A DNA stretch of 15,501 nt from Sphingobacteriales bacterium (GCA_016711295.1 JADJTE010000025.1:1-15501), one strand, 5' to 3'. Counted from the first letter of the stretch, positions 8,914 through 15,501 are shown. Notes: a model not told the origin generated them from the letters alone. Program-made: numbers and translations.

Positions 8914-9335
8914 TTTTTTAAAACTAAACGAATAGATTCATCTGATAAACTATGCTCACAACCTAATTCAACTAATTTATCGTTAATAAGCGATAAAGTC
9001 CATTTGGACGAACCCGCAGGAGCATCACTACAAGCAATGCTCGTAATTTTGGCTTCTATGTGTTCGGTTATCTTGGGTGGTCGTCCGCTACGTGGGAGAT
9101 CATCTAAGGCAGCAGAAAGTCCTTCTGAAAGATAACGACGTTTCAACGTGTAATAAGCATTTCGATTAAGACCCAAACTTTGTTCCAATACAAGCGGACC
9201 ATTTCCGTCTGCCATTGATAGCAAAGCAAGGGCACGGGTAACTTTGCGACTTTTATGAGTGCCGCTTTTAGTAATACGAAGTAACTCTAACCTGTCAGAT
9301 TCACTTAAATTAATAACCTTAGAAATACGTGCCAT
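8865..9335 (-). CDS. IS630-family transposase, N-terminal DNA-binding reading frame
   Basis: The 156-residue zero-frame product contains the helix-turn-helix/winged-helix DNA-binding half of an IS630-family transposase. It has ITKSGTHKSRKVTRALALLSMADG, GLNRNAYYTLKRRYLSEGL and DLPRSGRPPKITE (the Pro/Arg-Gly linker typical of the family), then a second helical part with the LSDESIRLVLKK motif. Codons 139-141 are TTA AAA AAA over an A7 run; after that this frame ends in a divergent tail and stops at 8865. Shifting back one base at the A7 run continues into the catalytic half with the family sequence SKLKPWQKKQWC. The ATG at 9333-9335 is about 64 nt inside the right end of the element. Confidence 0.88.
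   Translation of the reverse strand: MARISKVINLSESDRLELLRITKSGTHKSRKVTRALALLSMADGNGPLVLEQSLGLNRNAYYTLKRRYLSEGLSAALDDLPRSGRPPKITEHIEAKITSIACSDAPAGSSKWTLSLINDKLVELGCEHSLSDESIRLVLKKVNSNLGKKSNGVLAR
8913..8919 (-). promoter_or_regulatory. A7 slippery heptamer, candidate -1 programmed frameshift site
   Basis: On the minus strand the transposase zero frame reads TTA AAA AAA G, so the A7 run has the X_XXY_YYZ phase A_AAA_AAA used for -1 slippage. Slipping at codons 140-141 leads straight to AGT AAA CTC, the frame that encodes the catalytic domain. A base-deletion error in an A8 run would look the same. Confidence 0.55.
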
Positions 9336-9479
9336 TATAGTAATTGATTTTTATTAAATAAATGCAAAATTAGTGATAAATTTTTTTTTGACAGAACAAT
9401 AGTTACAGGTATTATTTCAGAATTTGACCGCTCTAATTGCCAAAAGTTTAACGCACGACGCGTTTTTCGGGCACAGGTA

Positions 9480-9511
9480 GCTAAATTACCGCATTATAGC
9501 CGTAATTTAGC
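9480..9511. promoter_or_regulatory. Inverted repeat just upstream of the metal-binding lipoprotein gene (operator or leader hairpin)
   Basis: GCTAAATTAC (9480-9489) and GTAATTTAGC (9502-9511) form a perfect 10-bp inverted repeat with a 12-nt spacer, ending 3 nt before the ATG at 9515. It could be an operator for a metal regulator or an RNA hairpin that hides the start. No TAnnTTTG promoter is evident between the IS end and this site. Confidence 0.55.
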
Positions 9512-9514
9512 GGC

Positions 9515-10504
9515 ATGAAAACAAATACATTATCTATTTGCCGTATGCGTAGGCAAGGCTTTTTCTTTGCTTGGGCTGTTGCCCTAAGTTTGATAGCTGC
9601 TTGTACGGGCGGTAATGCCCCCGATACATCGAGCGGCAAACTACGCTTGCTCGCTACTACGGGCATGGTGCGCGATGCCGTATCGCAGGTAGTCAAAGAC
9701 CGCGCCGAAGTAAGTGCCCTCATGGGCGCAGGCGTTGACCCACACCTATATAAAGCCACCCAAAGCGATTTGGGCAAAATTTCGTATGCCAATGCCATTT
9801 TTTATAATGGCTTATTCTTAGAAGGTAAATTGTCGGACGTATTAGAAAAAGCAGCCCGCAAACGCTACGTCATTCCTGTCAGCGACGGCATAGACCCCGC
9901 CCTATTGCTACACGCCGATAGTACCACCGCCGCTGCTGCTACTGACAGCACCGCAAACCATGCCGCCTACGACCCACATATTTGGTTCGATGTATCGCTG
10001 TGGAGCAAAGCAGTAGCCCATATCAGCAACGAAATGCAGCGCATAGACCCGCCCAACGCCGATTTTTACCGCCAAAACGCGCTATCCTATATTGCCCAAT
10101 TAGAGCAGTTACACACCCAAATAAAAACCGACTTAGCTGCCATACCCACCGAACAACGCTTGCTAATCACCTCGCACGATGCGTTTCATTATTTTGGCAG
10201 GGCTTATGGTATAGAAGTAAAAGGATTGCAAGGCATATCGACCGTTGCCGAATTTGGCTTAAAAGATATTAGCCAAATGGTCGACCTCATCGTATCGCGC
10301 CGGATCAAAGCCGTATTTATAGAAAGTTCTGTGCCACAAAAATCACTTGAAGCCGTCGTTGCGGGTTGTCAAGAGCGCGGCTGGAGCGTCAAAATCGGCG
10401 GAACTCTCTATTCCGATGCCTTGGGCGCCGATAATACACCCGAAGGCACCTATATTGGTATGTTGCAAAGTAATGTGCGTACCATCGTCAATGGATTGAA
10501 ATAA
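9515..10504 (+). CDS. Metal ABC transporter substrate-binding lipoprotein (ZnuA/TroA-type, cluster A-I)
   Basis: A 329-residue zinc/manganese-binding lipoprotein. The signal peptide ends in a lipobox (IAAC, lipidated C30). The cluster A-I fold has ligand candidates H77 (GVDPHLYKATQSD), H155 (YDPHIWFDV), H221 (TSHDAFHYFGRAYG) and D301 (GGTLYSDALG). The histidine in SHDAF resembles TroA, whereas PsaA-type manganese binders have Glu there, so zinc or mixed zinc/manganese is favoured by family knowledge. Between H77 and H155 there is an Ala/Thr/Ser-rich loop (about 133-150), placed like the histidine-rich loop of ZnuA but with only H133 and H149. No ATPase or permease genes lie next to it, so partners must be elsewhere. 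The ATG at 9515 follows the inverted repeat at 9480-9511. Confidence 0.9.
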   Translation: MKTNTLSICRMRRQGFFFAWAVALSLIAACTGGNAPDTSSGKLRLLATTGMVRDAVSQVVKDRAEVSALMGAGVDPHLYKATQSDLGKISYANAIFYNGLFLEGKLSDVLEKAARKRYVIPVSDGIDPALLLHADSTTAAAATDSTANHAAYDPHIWFDVSLWSKAVAHISNEMQRIDPPNADFYRQNALSYIAQLEQLHTQIKTDLAAIPTEQRLLITSHDAFHYFGRAYGIEVKGLQGISTVAEFGLKDISQMVDLIVSRRIKAVFIESSVPQKSLEAVVAGCQERGWSVKIGGTLYSDALGADNTPEGTYIGMLQSNVRTIVNGLK

Positions 10505-10667
10505 TCCCATAATGATGGGCAGCGAGCGCACTTGTTTCCTACTATTATGAAATGAAACCGGTGTGCAAATCTAAAATTCCAAGAATTATATACCCAAAAC
10601 TGTAACTATTTAGCCTGATAGGGGCAGCCCCCAAGAATAGCTATTTCTAATCGAATATGCTATGATT
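10505..10667. other. Intergenic region after the metal-binding lipoprotein gene, no gene seen
   Basis: No convincing gene. It holds a compact dyad GGGG-CAG-CCCC (10621-10631) and GTAACTATTTAG (10602-10613). The latter is the exact reverse complement of CTAAATAGTTAC (10722-10733) inside the leader repeat downstream. This 12-bp pair, 108 nt apart, could let the rbfA leader fold back. Promoter location is unclear. Confidence 0.4.
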
Positions 10668-10736
10668 TCGGGCATTATTAGATGGGTATTGTCCATTACC
10701 CCATACCCAAAACCCCATACCCTAAATAGTTACCAA
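10668..10736 (+). repeat. 70-bp leader repeat, copy B (upstream of rbfA)
   Basis: It runs from TCGGGCATTATTAG to CTAAATAGTTACCAA and ends 17 nt before the rbfA ATG at 10754, the same spacing and orientation as copy A before the DUF4476 gene. Relative to copy A there are five or six differences, counting one gap. Two copies of ACCCCATACCC lie in the core. Confidence 0.8.
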
Positions 10737-10753
10737 AAATTTATTTTTTTCAA

Positions 10754-11137
10754 ATGGCATCTATCAAACAACAACAAGTAGCTTCCTTATTGCAACATAG
10801 CTTGGGCGACATATTTATTCGCGAAGGGCGCAATATATATGGCAATGCCTTCGTAACTATCATGCAGGTGCGCCTAACCCCCGATTTATTGTTGGCACGC
10901 ATTTATTTGAGCGTCTATAATATGCCCGACAAACAAGCTATCGTCGGTATTATCGAAGAAAGTAAAGGGCATATCCGCCATTTATTAGGTATGCAAATCC
11001 GCAACAAAGTGCGCCGTATTCCCGACCTCGAATTTTATTTAGATGATACCCTCGACGAAGTAGCCCGCATCGACGCACTATTTGACCGCATCAATACCGA
11101 AGACGCAAAACGCGACAATGATGAACATAATCAGTGA
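10754..11137 (+). CDS. rbfA: 30S ribosome-binding factor A
   Basis: A 127-residue RbfA, the KH-fold factor that binds the immature 30S subunit and helps mature the 16S rRNA 5' end, important in cold adaptation. The sequence shows the family pattern: the N-terminal KQQQVASLLQHSLGDIFIRE helix, LTPDLLLARIYLSVYN, HIRHLLGMQIRNKVRRIPDLEFYLDDTLDEVARIDALF, and a short acidic tail. Its length is normal and the frame intact. The ATG follows a 17-nt AT-rich gap after the leader repeat. The M23 peptidase gene starts 88 nt downstream on the same strand and may be co-transcribed. Confidence 0.93.
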   Translation: MASIKQQQVASLLQHSLGDIFIREGRNIYGNAFVTIMQVRLTPDLLLARIYLSVYNMPDKQAIVGIIEESKGHIRHLLGMQIRNKVRRIPDLEFYLDDTLDEVARIDALFDRINTEDAKRDNDEHNQ

Positions 11138-11225
11138 TTTCGCACATCCGCCAGCATCAATCTAAGTATCATTCAGCCCTCTAATTAATCCCATCAAGCC
11201 ACATCGTGTTATTATTCGTGCCCTA

Positions 11226-11726
11226 TTGCGCCGTGCTTGGCTATTACCGCTATTGGTGTTGCTAATAGGCTATTGTTTGCCCTACCGCCCCGTTATACCC
11301 GTAGCCCAAGCCACTCGCAGCGACTGGAATCAGCGGTCGTTCTGGGCATATCCTTGGGGAAAATCGATAACACATAAGGGTATCGATATTTTTGCTCCCA
11401 AGGGCAGACCCGTTTTGGCAGCCGATAGTGGTTGGGTCTTGTATAGCGGGCAAGACCCCTTGGGCGGCAACGTCATTGCAGTATTAAATGCCAAATGGCG
11501 TATCGCTTATTATGCCCACCTGCAAGACAATCTCGTGCAAGCAGGGCAATGGGTTTGTCGCGGCGAGCCCATTGGTAGCGTAGGCAATAGCGGCAATGCC
11601 GCTGGAAAACCCCCACACCTGCACTATGCTGTCCTAAGCCTCCTACCCTACCCTTGGCTGTACGATAGCCAAGCCCCACAAGGACACCTAAAAATGTTCT
11701 ACCTCAATCCTGATGATTATTTCTAA
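11226..11726 (+). CDS. M23 family (LytM/Peptidase_M23) metallopeptidase
   Basis: A 166-residue envelope peptidase. A hydrophobic segment (about 4-19) follows a basic start, so it is exported or anchored in the inner membrane. The complete LytM zinc site is visible: H50 and D54 in THKGIDI, H98 in YYAHLQ, and H131/H133 in PPHLHYAV. An active enzyme cutting peptide cross-links in peptidoglycan is therefore likely, as opposed to a degenerate regulator. The start is uncertain. TTG at 11226 gives MRRAWLLPLLVLL. The open frame extends upstream to 11166 without ATG or GTG, and an ATC at 11193 would add a basic stretch. It is short for the family, with the catalytic domain nearly alone. Confidence 0.85.
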   Translation: MRRAWLLPLLVLLIGYCLPYRPVIPVAQATRSDWNQRSFWAYPWGKSITHKGIDIFAPKGRPVLAADSGWVLYSGQDPLGGNVIAVLNAKWRIAYYAHLQDNLVQAGQWVCRGEPIGSVGNSGNAAGKPPHLHYAVLSLLPYPWLYDSQAPQGHLKMFYLNPDDYF

Positions 11727-12112
11727 TGGTTTGGTTTTTTAATTTTGAGCTACAATTTAAGACACAGACCATTAGGATATCGCCCCTACGAGGCTTTTGT
11801 TGCTATACCGTCTTTATTTTCTATTAGCATGTCGCCCTGAAAGGGCTTAAAAAACGGTTATTGTCGGTTTTTCTATTAGTGGTTTCTAATTTTGAGTAAA
11901 AAAATAACTTGGATATCTTGCTTGCGCCCTTGCTACAAAGCAGCATTTAGCAAAATTTGTTGCCGAAATTTAAAAATCAGACCACTAATTAGCGATGAGT
12001 GCTCCTGCGCGATAGCTTCTAAATCAAGGCTTATTGGTTTCAGTGCCATTATATACTTTTTAAAACAAAGAACATTTAAAAAGAAACAACACAATACATA
12101 AAAATTTGTTTT
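11727..12112. other. Long gene-free region upstream of the TonB receptor
   Basis: No convincing gene; the only long open frame (11892-12101) starts with TTG and has no recognisable protein features. The region holds a small hairpin GCCCT-GAA-AGGGC near 11833-11845. It also holds a longer-range inverted repeat, ATTAGTGGT (11875-11883) with ACCACTAAT (11981-11989), whose arms continue imperfectly for several bases. AT content rises towards the promoter at 12113-12156. A small RNA or long leader is possible but not demonstrated. Confidence 0.4.
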
Positions 12113-12129
12113 TTGCAACAATGTTGCAA
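12113..12129. promoter_or_regulatory. Fur-family-like dyad (candidate Zur/Fur box) before the TonB receptor
   Basis: TTGCAACAATGTTGCAA is a perfect 8-bp dyad around one central A. It contains the 7-1-7 arrangement TGCAACA-A-TGTTGCA typical of Fur-family operators (Fur, Zur, Mur, PerR). It overlaps the TTG (12124-12126) of the predicted -33 element, so a bound repressor would block the promoter. The one-base centre rules out a stable RNA hairpin. Confidence 0.6.
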
Positions 12130-12156
12130 GAAAAACAAAAAAATACCCTACCTTTG
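12124..12156 (+). promoter_or_regulatory. Bacteroidota-type promoter of the TonB receptor operon
   Basis: TTG (12124-12126) and TACCTTTG (12149-12156) are separated by 22 nt and match the TTG/TAnnTTTG pattern. The ATG at 12197 lies about 40 nt downstream of the -7 element. The bases TACCTTTGCACCGC are identical to those of the tRNA-Glu promoter. Confidence 0.65.
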
Positions 12157-12196
12157 CACCGCTCGCCCCCTTTTATAGGGTGCGCATCTTTTTTTT

Positions 12197-14539
12197 ATGG
12201 CATTTTGGCAGTCAAACGGCACAATCAAATGTTGGCAGATGATATGGCTCTGCTTAATTTCACCTTTGGGGCTTATGGCACAATCATCGGTTGCTGCTTG
12301 TACTTATCACATATCGGGCAGTATCAGCGATGCCGATACAGGCGAGCAACTATGGGGCGCACACCTACATCTAAGCGATAATCGGTGCATAGCAGTATCC
12401 GATTCGGCGGGCAATTATAGCATTAGCAACCTCTGTTCTGGCACATATACCGTCTCTTGCTCGCATTTGGGTTGCGCCCGCTTGTTCAGACAGTTTTTAT
12501 CCATAATTCCGATATCCGTTTAGATTTTCTATTGCCCCACCACGAGTACGAATTAGCTGCCGCCACCATTAAGGCAGCACGCACCCAACCCCTAGCCACT
12601 CAAGCACAAAGCACGCTATCAGCGCAAGAGCTATTGCAGAAACGCGGCGAATCGCTGGGCGACGCTCTCCTGCAAATCAGTGGCGTAAGTGCTCTGCAAT
12701 CGGGCAGTAACGTAGTAAAACCCGTCATAAACGGCTTGCACAGCCAACGAATCGTTATTCTAAACAATGGAGTGCGCCAAGAAGGACAACAGTGGGGGCA
12801 AGACCACGCGCCCGAAATTGACCCTTTCACTGCCGACCAACTCAGCGTAGTGAAAGGAGCCAGCGGAGTGCGTTACGGGTCTGATGCCATAGCAGGTGTT
12901 ATATTGGTCGAGCCTAAACCCTTGCGCTATGACAAAGGCACCGATGGCGAACTGACCTTAGCCGCGTTTAGCAACGGTAGAACTGGAGTCGTATCAGGGC
13001 GCATCAATGCAAACCTGGGCTTTCTGCCTCAATTTGCTTGGCGGCTACAGGGCACGCTCAAACGTGGCGGCAATTTACATACGCCTGATTATTATTTGAA
13101 AAATACAGGTATTTCAGAATACAATTTTTCTTACCAAGTAGGCTATAAAAAAGATGGCTATGCCTCCGACCTTTTTTATAGCCAATACAACGCCGATATC
13201 GGTATTTTTACGGGGTCGCATGTTGGCAATCTCACCGATTTGCAAAATGCTATAGCCAGCCTTGTGCCATTAGTAAGCGCAGATTTCAGCTATGCCATCG
13301 ACCGACCACGACAACGCGCCGAGCATGAGACCATCAAATGGTCAAATCGATTTAAAATTGAGCATATTGGGTCATTGAGCCTTGATATAACACGCCAATT
13401 CAACCGCCGCAGCGAATATGATGCCCGCCGCCCCTACAACGATAGTTTAGCACAGACCGACCCTCCGCAACTGCGCTTTACGCTACAAACCTATACCGCC
13501 GATTTGGTTTTTGAACACCGCGCCTTCAAAAAATGGGCGGGTAGTATGGGACTGAGCGGCATGTGGCAAAAAAATCGCTATTCAGGCGTTTATTTTATAC
13601 CTAATTATACTGCATATAACGGCGGTATCTGGGCAATGGAACGCCGCCGCTGGCAAAAATACGAGTTGGAAATTGGTCTGCGATACGATATGAGACACCT
13701 TCATGCCAAAACACCCAACCCCACACAAACCGAGCAAATCCGAACTTGGCACAACCTATCAGCAAACATCGGGGCTTCTTATCGCCCTAATAAGCAATGG
13801 CGTTTGTCGGTCAATAGTGGTTTAGCATGGCGACCGCCCCACGTCAGCGAGTTGTTGAGCAAAGGCGTACACCACGGAGCAGCCTCGTTTGAAATAGGAA
13901 ACCCCGACCTACAACCCGAACACGCCTATAATACCATTGCTGCCCTACAATATCAAAACGAGCAAACACAATTTAATATAAGCGCATTTTGCAATTATAT
14001 AAATAACTACACATCCATACTTCCTGTGTTACCGCCTACACTCACCATCAGAGGCGCGTTCCCGACTTTTCGCTACGACCAAACAGATGCCTTATTATTG
14101 GGCACGGACTTGTCAGGCAGCCTACCGATATATCGACAATGGAGTGCTTGGGCAAAAGCCGCTGTGCTGCACCCCCGCGACCTAAAAGCCAATACCCTGC
14201 TACCCCTAATGCCGCCCGCCCGTGCCGAAATAGGCTGGCAATATGCCAAAAGATGGAAAACAACGCACGCACACACAAGTAAAAATGGGTGCGATGTGGG
14301 TAGCCCAATCGCCGTATGATGATACCCTCGACTATGCCCCACCACCCGCCGCCTATTGGCTGCTGAACGCTACTGCCAGCAGCACATGGCAATGGGGCAA
14401 GCACCACCTCAATCTAAGCCTCAACGCTCAAAATATACTTAATACCCGTTATCGCGATTACTTGAACCGGCTACGCTACTTCGCCGATGAAATAGGTACT
14501 AATATATCGCTTAAAATTAACTGGGTTTGGGGTACATAA
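12197..14539 (+). CDS. TonB-dependent outer-membrane receptor, carboxypeptidase-regulatory-like N-terminus (two frameshifts)
   Basis: A TonB-dependent receptor of about 780 residues. A signal peptide (MIWLCLISPLGLMAQSS; start at 12197 or 12239) precedes a carboxypeptidase-regulatory-like domain (ISGSISDADTGEQLWGAHL ... GTYTVSCSHLGC). The plug domain contains SLGDALLQISGVSAL, VINGLHSQRIVILNNGVRQ and VVKGASGVRYGSDAIAGVI. A 22-strand-type barrel follows, ending NTRYRDYLNRLRYFADEIGTNISLKINWVW. The plug (NGLHSQRI, QWGQDHAPEIDP) recalls ZnuD-like metal receptors, which is a tentative link. Two breaks occur. Near 12474-12480, SHLGC should join PLVQTVFI (one base missing). Near 14262-14275, in a CA repeat, frame 1 moves to frame 2 (two bases missing or one extra). 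The repaired length is 2346 nt, 781 residues plus the stop. A Fur-like box precedes it and a lipoprotein gene follows by 68 nt. Confidence 0.88.
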
Positions 14540-14607
14540 CGCTATCAAACGGCTAAATTCATTTTAACTATAAACATTATTATTTAATCTTTAATCTTAA
14601 ATTAGCA

Positions 14608-15168
14608 ATGAAACATTCTATTGGGCTATTATGCCTATGTTTGCTTGCTTTGTTGGGTGCTTGCAAAAAAGACGAACCCTGCGAAAATGACGACTGCAAC
14701 GAAGAAACCGAACTAATTACGACCCTGAAAGTAAAATTAGTTAATCCGTTAAGCAGCAATAGCAACAACGCCATTTACTTCACATTCAGCGACAGCGACG
14801 GCGACGGCGGTAATGCACCTATTATCACAACGGATCCACTGCAAGCCAACCAGACATATCAGGCGTATATTGAGGTGTTAGACGAATCGAAAACGCCTGC
14901 CGACACAATTACCGCCGAAATACAAGAAGAAGGCGACCAACATCAATTTTTCTATACCGTAGAAACAGGACTCAACCTCGGTGTAACCTATAATGATGCT
15001 GATGCAAATGGCGCACCCATAGGGCTGAATACCTTGGTGGCAGCAGGAGCAGCAAGTAGTGGCACGCTCACTATTACCTTAAAACACCAACCCAACGGCA
15101 CCAAAAACAATAGTATCAATACGGGCGAAACCGATATTCAGGTCGCTTTTCCTGTAGCAATACAATAA
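14608..15168 (+). CDS. TonB-receptor-associated lipoprotein ("type 1 periplasmic binding fold"-annotated family)
   Basis: A 186-residue lipoprotein: MKHSIGLLCLCLLALLGAC gives a lipobox LGAC with lipidated C19. The mature part resembles a Bacteroidota family often found beside TonB receptors and usually annotated as a type 1 periplasmic-binding-fold protein. Hallmarks seen here are LITTLKVKLVN, FTFSDSDGDGGNAP, IEVLDES, TAEIQEEGDQHQFFYTV, TYNDADANGAPIGL, LKHQPNG and the final ETDIQVAFPVAIQ. The many Asp residues and the His in HQFFY could bind metal; the role is not established. The frame is intact. It starts 68 nt after the TonB receptor stop with no promoter-like element between, so it is probably co-transcribed, and it may sit on the outer membrane as a partner of the receptor. 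Confidence 0.8.
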   Translation: MKHSIGLLCLCLLALLGACKKDEPCENDDCNEETELITTLKVKLVNPLSSNSNNAIYFTFSDSDGDGGNAPIITTDPLQANQTYQAYIEVLDESKTPADTITAEIQEEGDQHQFFYTVETGLNLGVTYNDADANGAPIGLNTLVAAGAASSGTLTITLKHQPNGTKNNSINTGETDIQVAFPVAIQ

Positions 15169-15185
15169 GACAAGACAAAAAACAA

Positions 15186-15226
15186 CTATCGCCCATACAA
15201 ACACGAAAGGGTTATATGGGCGATAG
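15186..15226 (+). terminator. Hairpin after the lipoprotein gene
   Basis: CTATCGCCCATA (15186-15197) and TATGGGCGATAG (15215-15226) form a perfect 12-bp stem around a 17-nt loop, beginning 17 nt after the stop codon. There is no clear T-tract. It lies between convergent genes and may serve the minus-strand T9SS gene as well. Nothing else is seen up to 15309. Confidence 0.6.
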
Positions 15227-15309
15227 CAATATCAATAGCGCAGCAAATATATAGCATTCTATGCCTTTATAGTGCTTAGAAAGAACGACTATTATTAGCT
15301 ATGTAGCTT

Positions 15310-15501
15310 TTAGTGATTAACCACTACCTTGCGCGACATGGCGGTTGTGCTTGTTTGTACATAAACGATATACATACCGTTGGTCAATGCACCGAAATCC
15401 AACTCGGCTTGGCGTTGTTCTTTGCTCACGTTTTGCTCGACCTGCATAACAGTACGACCTGCAAGGTCTAAGACCGAAATACGGGCAACTTCGGGTTGCT
15501 C
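15310..15501 (-). CDS. T9SS type A sorting domain, C-terminus of a secreted protein (partial at window edge)
   Basis: The last 63 codons and the stop (TAA at 15310-15312, minus strand) of a gene that runs off the right edge; no start is in the window. The translation reads EQPEVARISVLDLAGRTVMQ, then AELDFGALTNGMYIVYVQTS and finally SRKVVVNH. This is the typical beta-strand pattern of a type IX secretion sorting domain (L-D-x-x-G-R, then L-x-N-G-x-Y-I-V, then a basic K-V-V-V end). The protein is therefore secreted by T9SS and its cargo domain lies outside the window. It converges with the lipoprotein gene. Confidence 0.85.
   Translation of the reverse strand, partial: EQPEVARISVLDLAGRTVMQVEQNVSKEQRQAELDFGALTNGMYIVYVQTSTTAMSRKVVVNH

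Larger units (their letters stand above)
8147..9399 (-). mobile_element. IS630-family insertion sequence, defective copy
   Basis: A 1253-bp element bounded by TA on both sides (8145-8146 and 9400-9401), the target duplication expected for IS630/Tc1-like elements. The ends form imperfect terminal inverted repeats. The left end starts GTGTTCTAACAGAAAA. The reverse complement of the right end starts TTGTTCTGTCAAAAAA, sharing TGTTCT and scattered matches over about 31 nt (roughly 20 of 31). It carries one transposase gene on the minus strand, interrupted by an A7 slippery site, an in-frame stop and a further frame break. It sits between the DUF4476 gene and the metal-binding lipoprotein gene, with its right end 115 nt before the latter's start. 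Confidence 0.85.

Noticed and set aside
11892..12101. Open frame of 69 codons in the gap before the TonB receptor
   Set aside because: TTG start, cysteine- and lysine-rich low-quality sequence, no family resemblance, and the stop precedes the promoter; probably chance.
12113..12129. Reading the TTGCAACA dyad as a transcription terminator
   Set aside because: The centre is a single base, so no stable hairpin loop can form; a protein-binding site fits better.

Overview
The window comes from a member of the Bacteroidota, most likely a Saprospiria/Chitinophagia-type lineage. The evidence is two type IX secretion (T9SS) C-terminal sorting domains (one at each end), a TonB-dependent receptor with an adjacent lipoprotein, a DUF4476 protein, a DUF1599 protein, two TAnnTTTG-type promoters, and starts without obvious Shine-Dalgarno sequences. 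I recognise no phage, CRISPR array or defence locus. The only mobile element is one IS630-family insertion sequence.

Layout. 1-1519 (+): C-terminal part of a secreted, T9SS-sorted choice-of-anchor-B/LVIVD-like protein, followed by a hairpin. 1582-3091 (+): SLC13/DASS Na+-coupled anion symporter. 3224-3757 (+): DUF1599 protein, convergent with a minus-strand block of peroxiredoxin (3870-4355), MlaD-type MCE protein (4484-5527) and a periplasmic N-acetylmuramoyl-L-alanine amidase (5651-6624). 6931-7001 (+): tRNA-Glu(TTC) with its own promoter and a strong hairpin terminator. 7136-8017 (-): DUF4476 protein with a His/Asp-rich linker. 8147-9399: IS630-family element flanked by TA. 9515-10504 (+): ZnuA/TroA-type metal-binding lipoprotein. 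10754-11137 (+): rbfA. 11226-11726 (+): M23 peptidase. 12197-14539 (+): TonB-dependent receptor behind a Fur-family-like dyad, with a lipoprotein (14608-15168) probably in the same transcript. 15310-15501 (-): C-terminus of another T9SS-sorted protein.

Reading-frame quality. Four housekeeping or accessory genes are broken by small indels, two of them twice and one (the first) probably twice. The tRNA-Glu lacks one base in its T stem. Most breaks need one added base, often at or near a homopolymer or short repeat. This points to indel errors in the assembly rather than wholesale gene decay, so I annotate the broken genes as whole genes. The IS630 transposase differs: its first frame break is an A7 run in exact phase for -1 ribosomal frameshifting, and it also has an in-frame stop that indels do not explain.

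Regulation. Three signals deserve attention. A 17-bp Fur/Zur-type dyad overlaps the -33 element of the TonB receptor. A 10-bp inverted repeat lies just before the metal-binding lipoprotein gene. A roughly 70-bp repeat lies 17 bp upstream of both the DUF4476 gene and rbfA, in the same orientation relative to each gene. I found no clear, previously undescribed multi-gene system; the regulatory repeats are the best leads.
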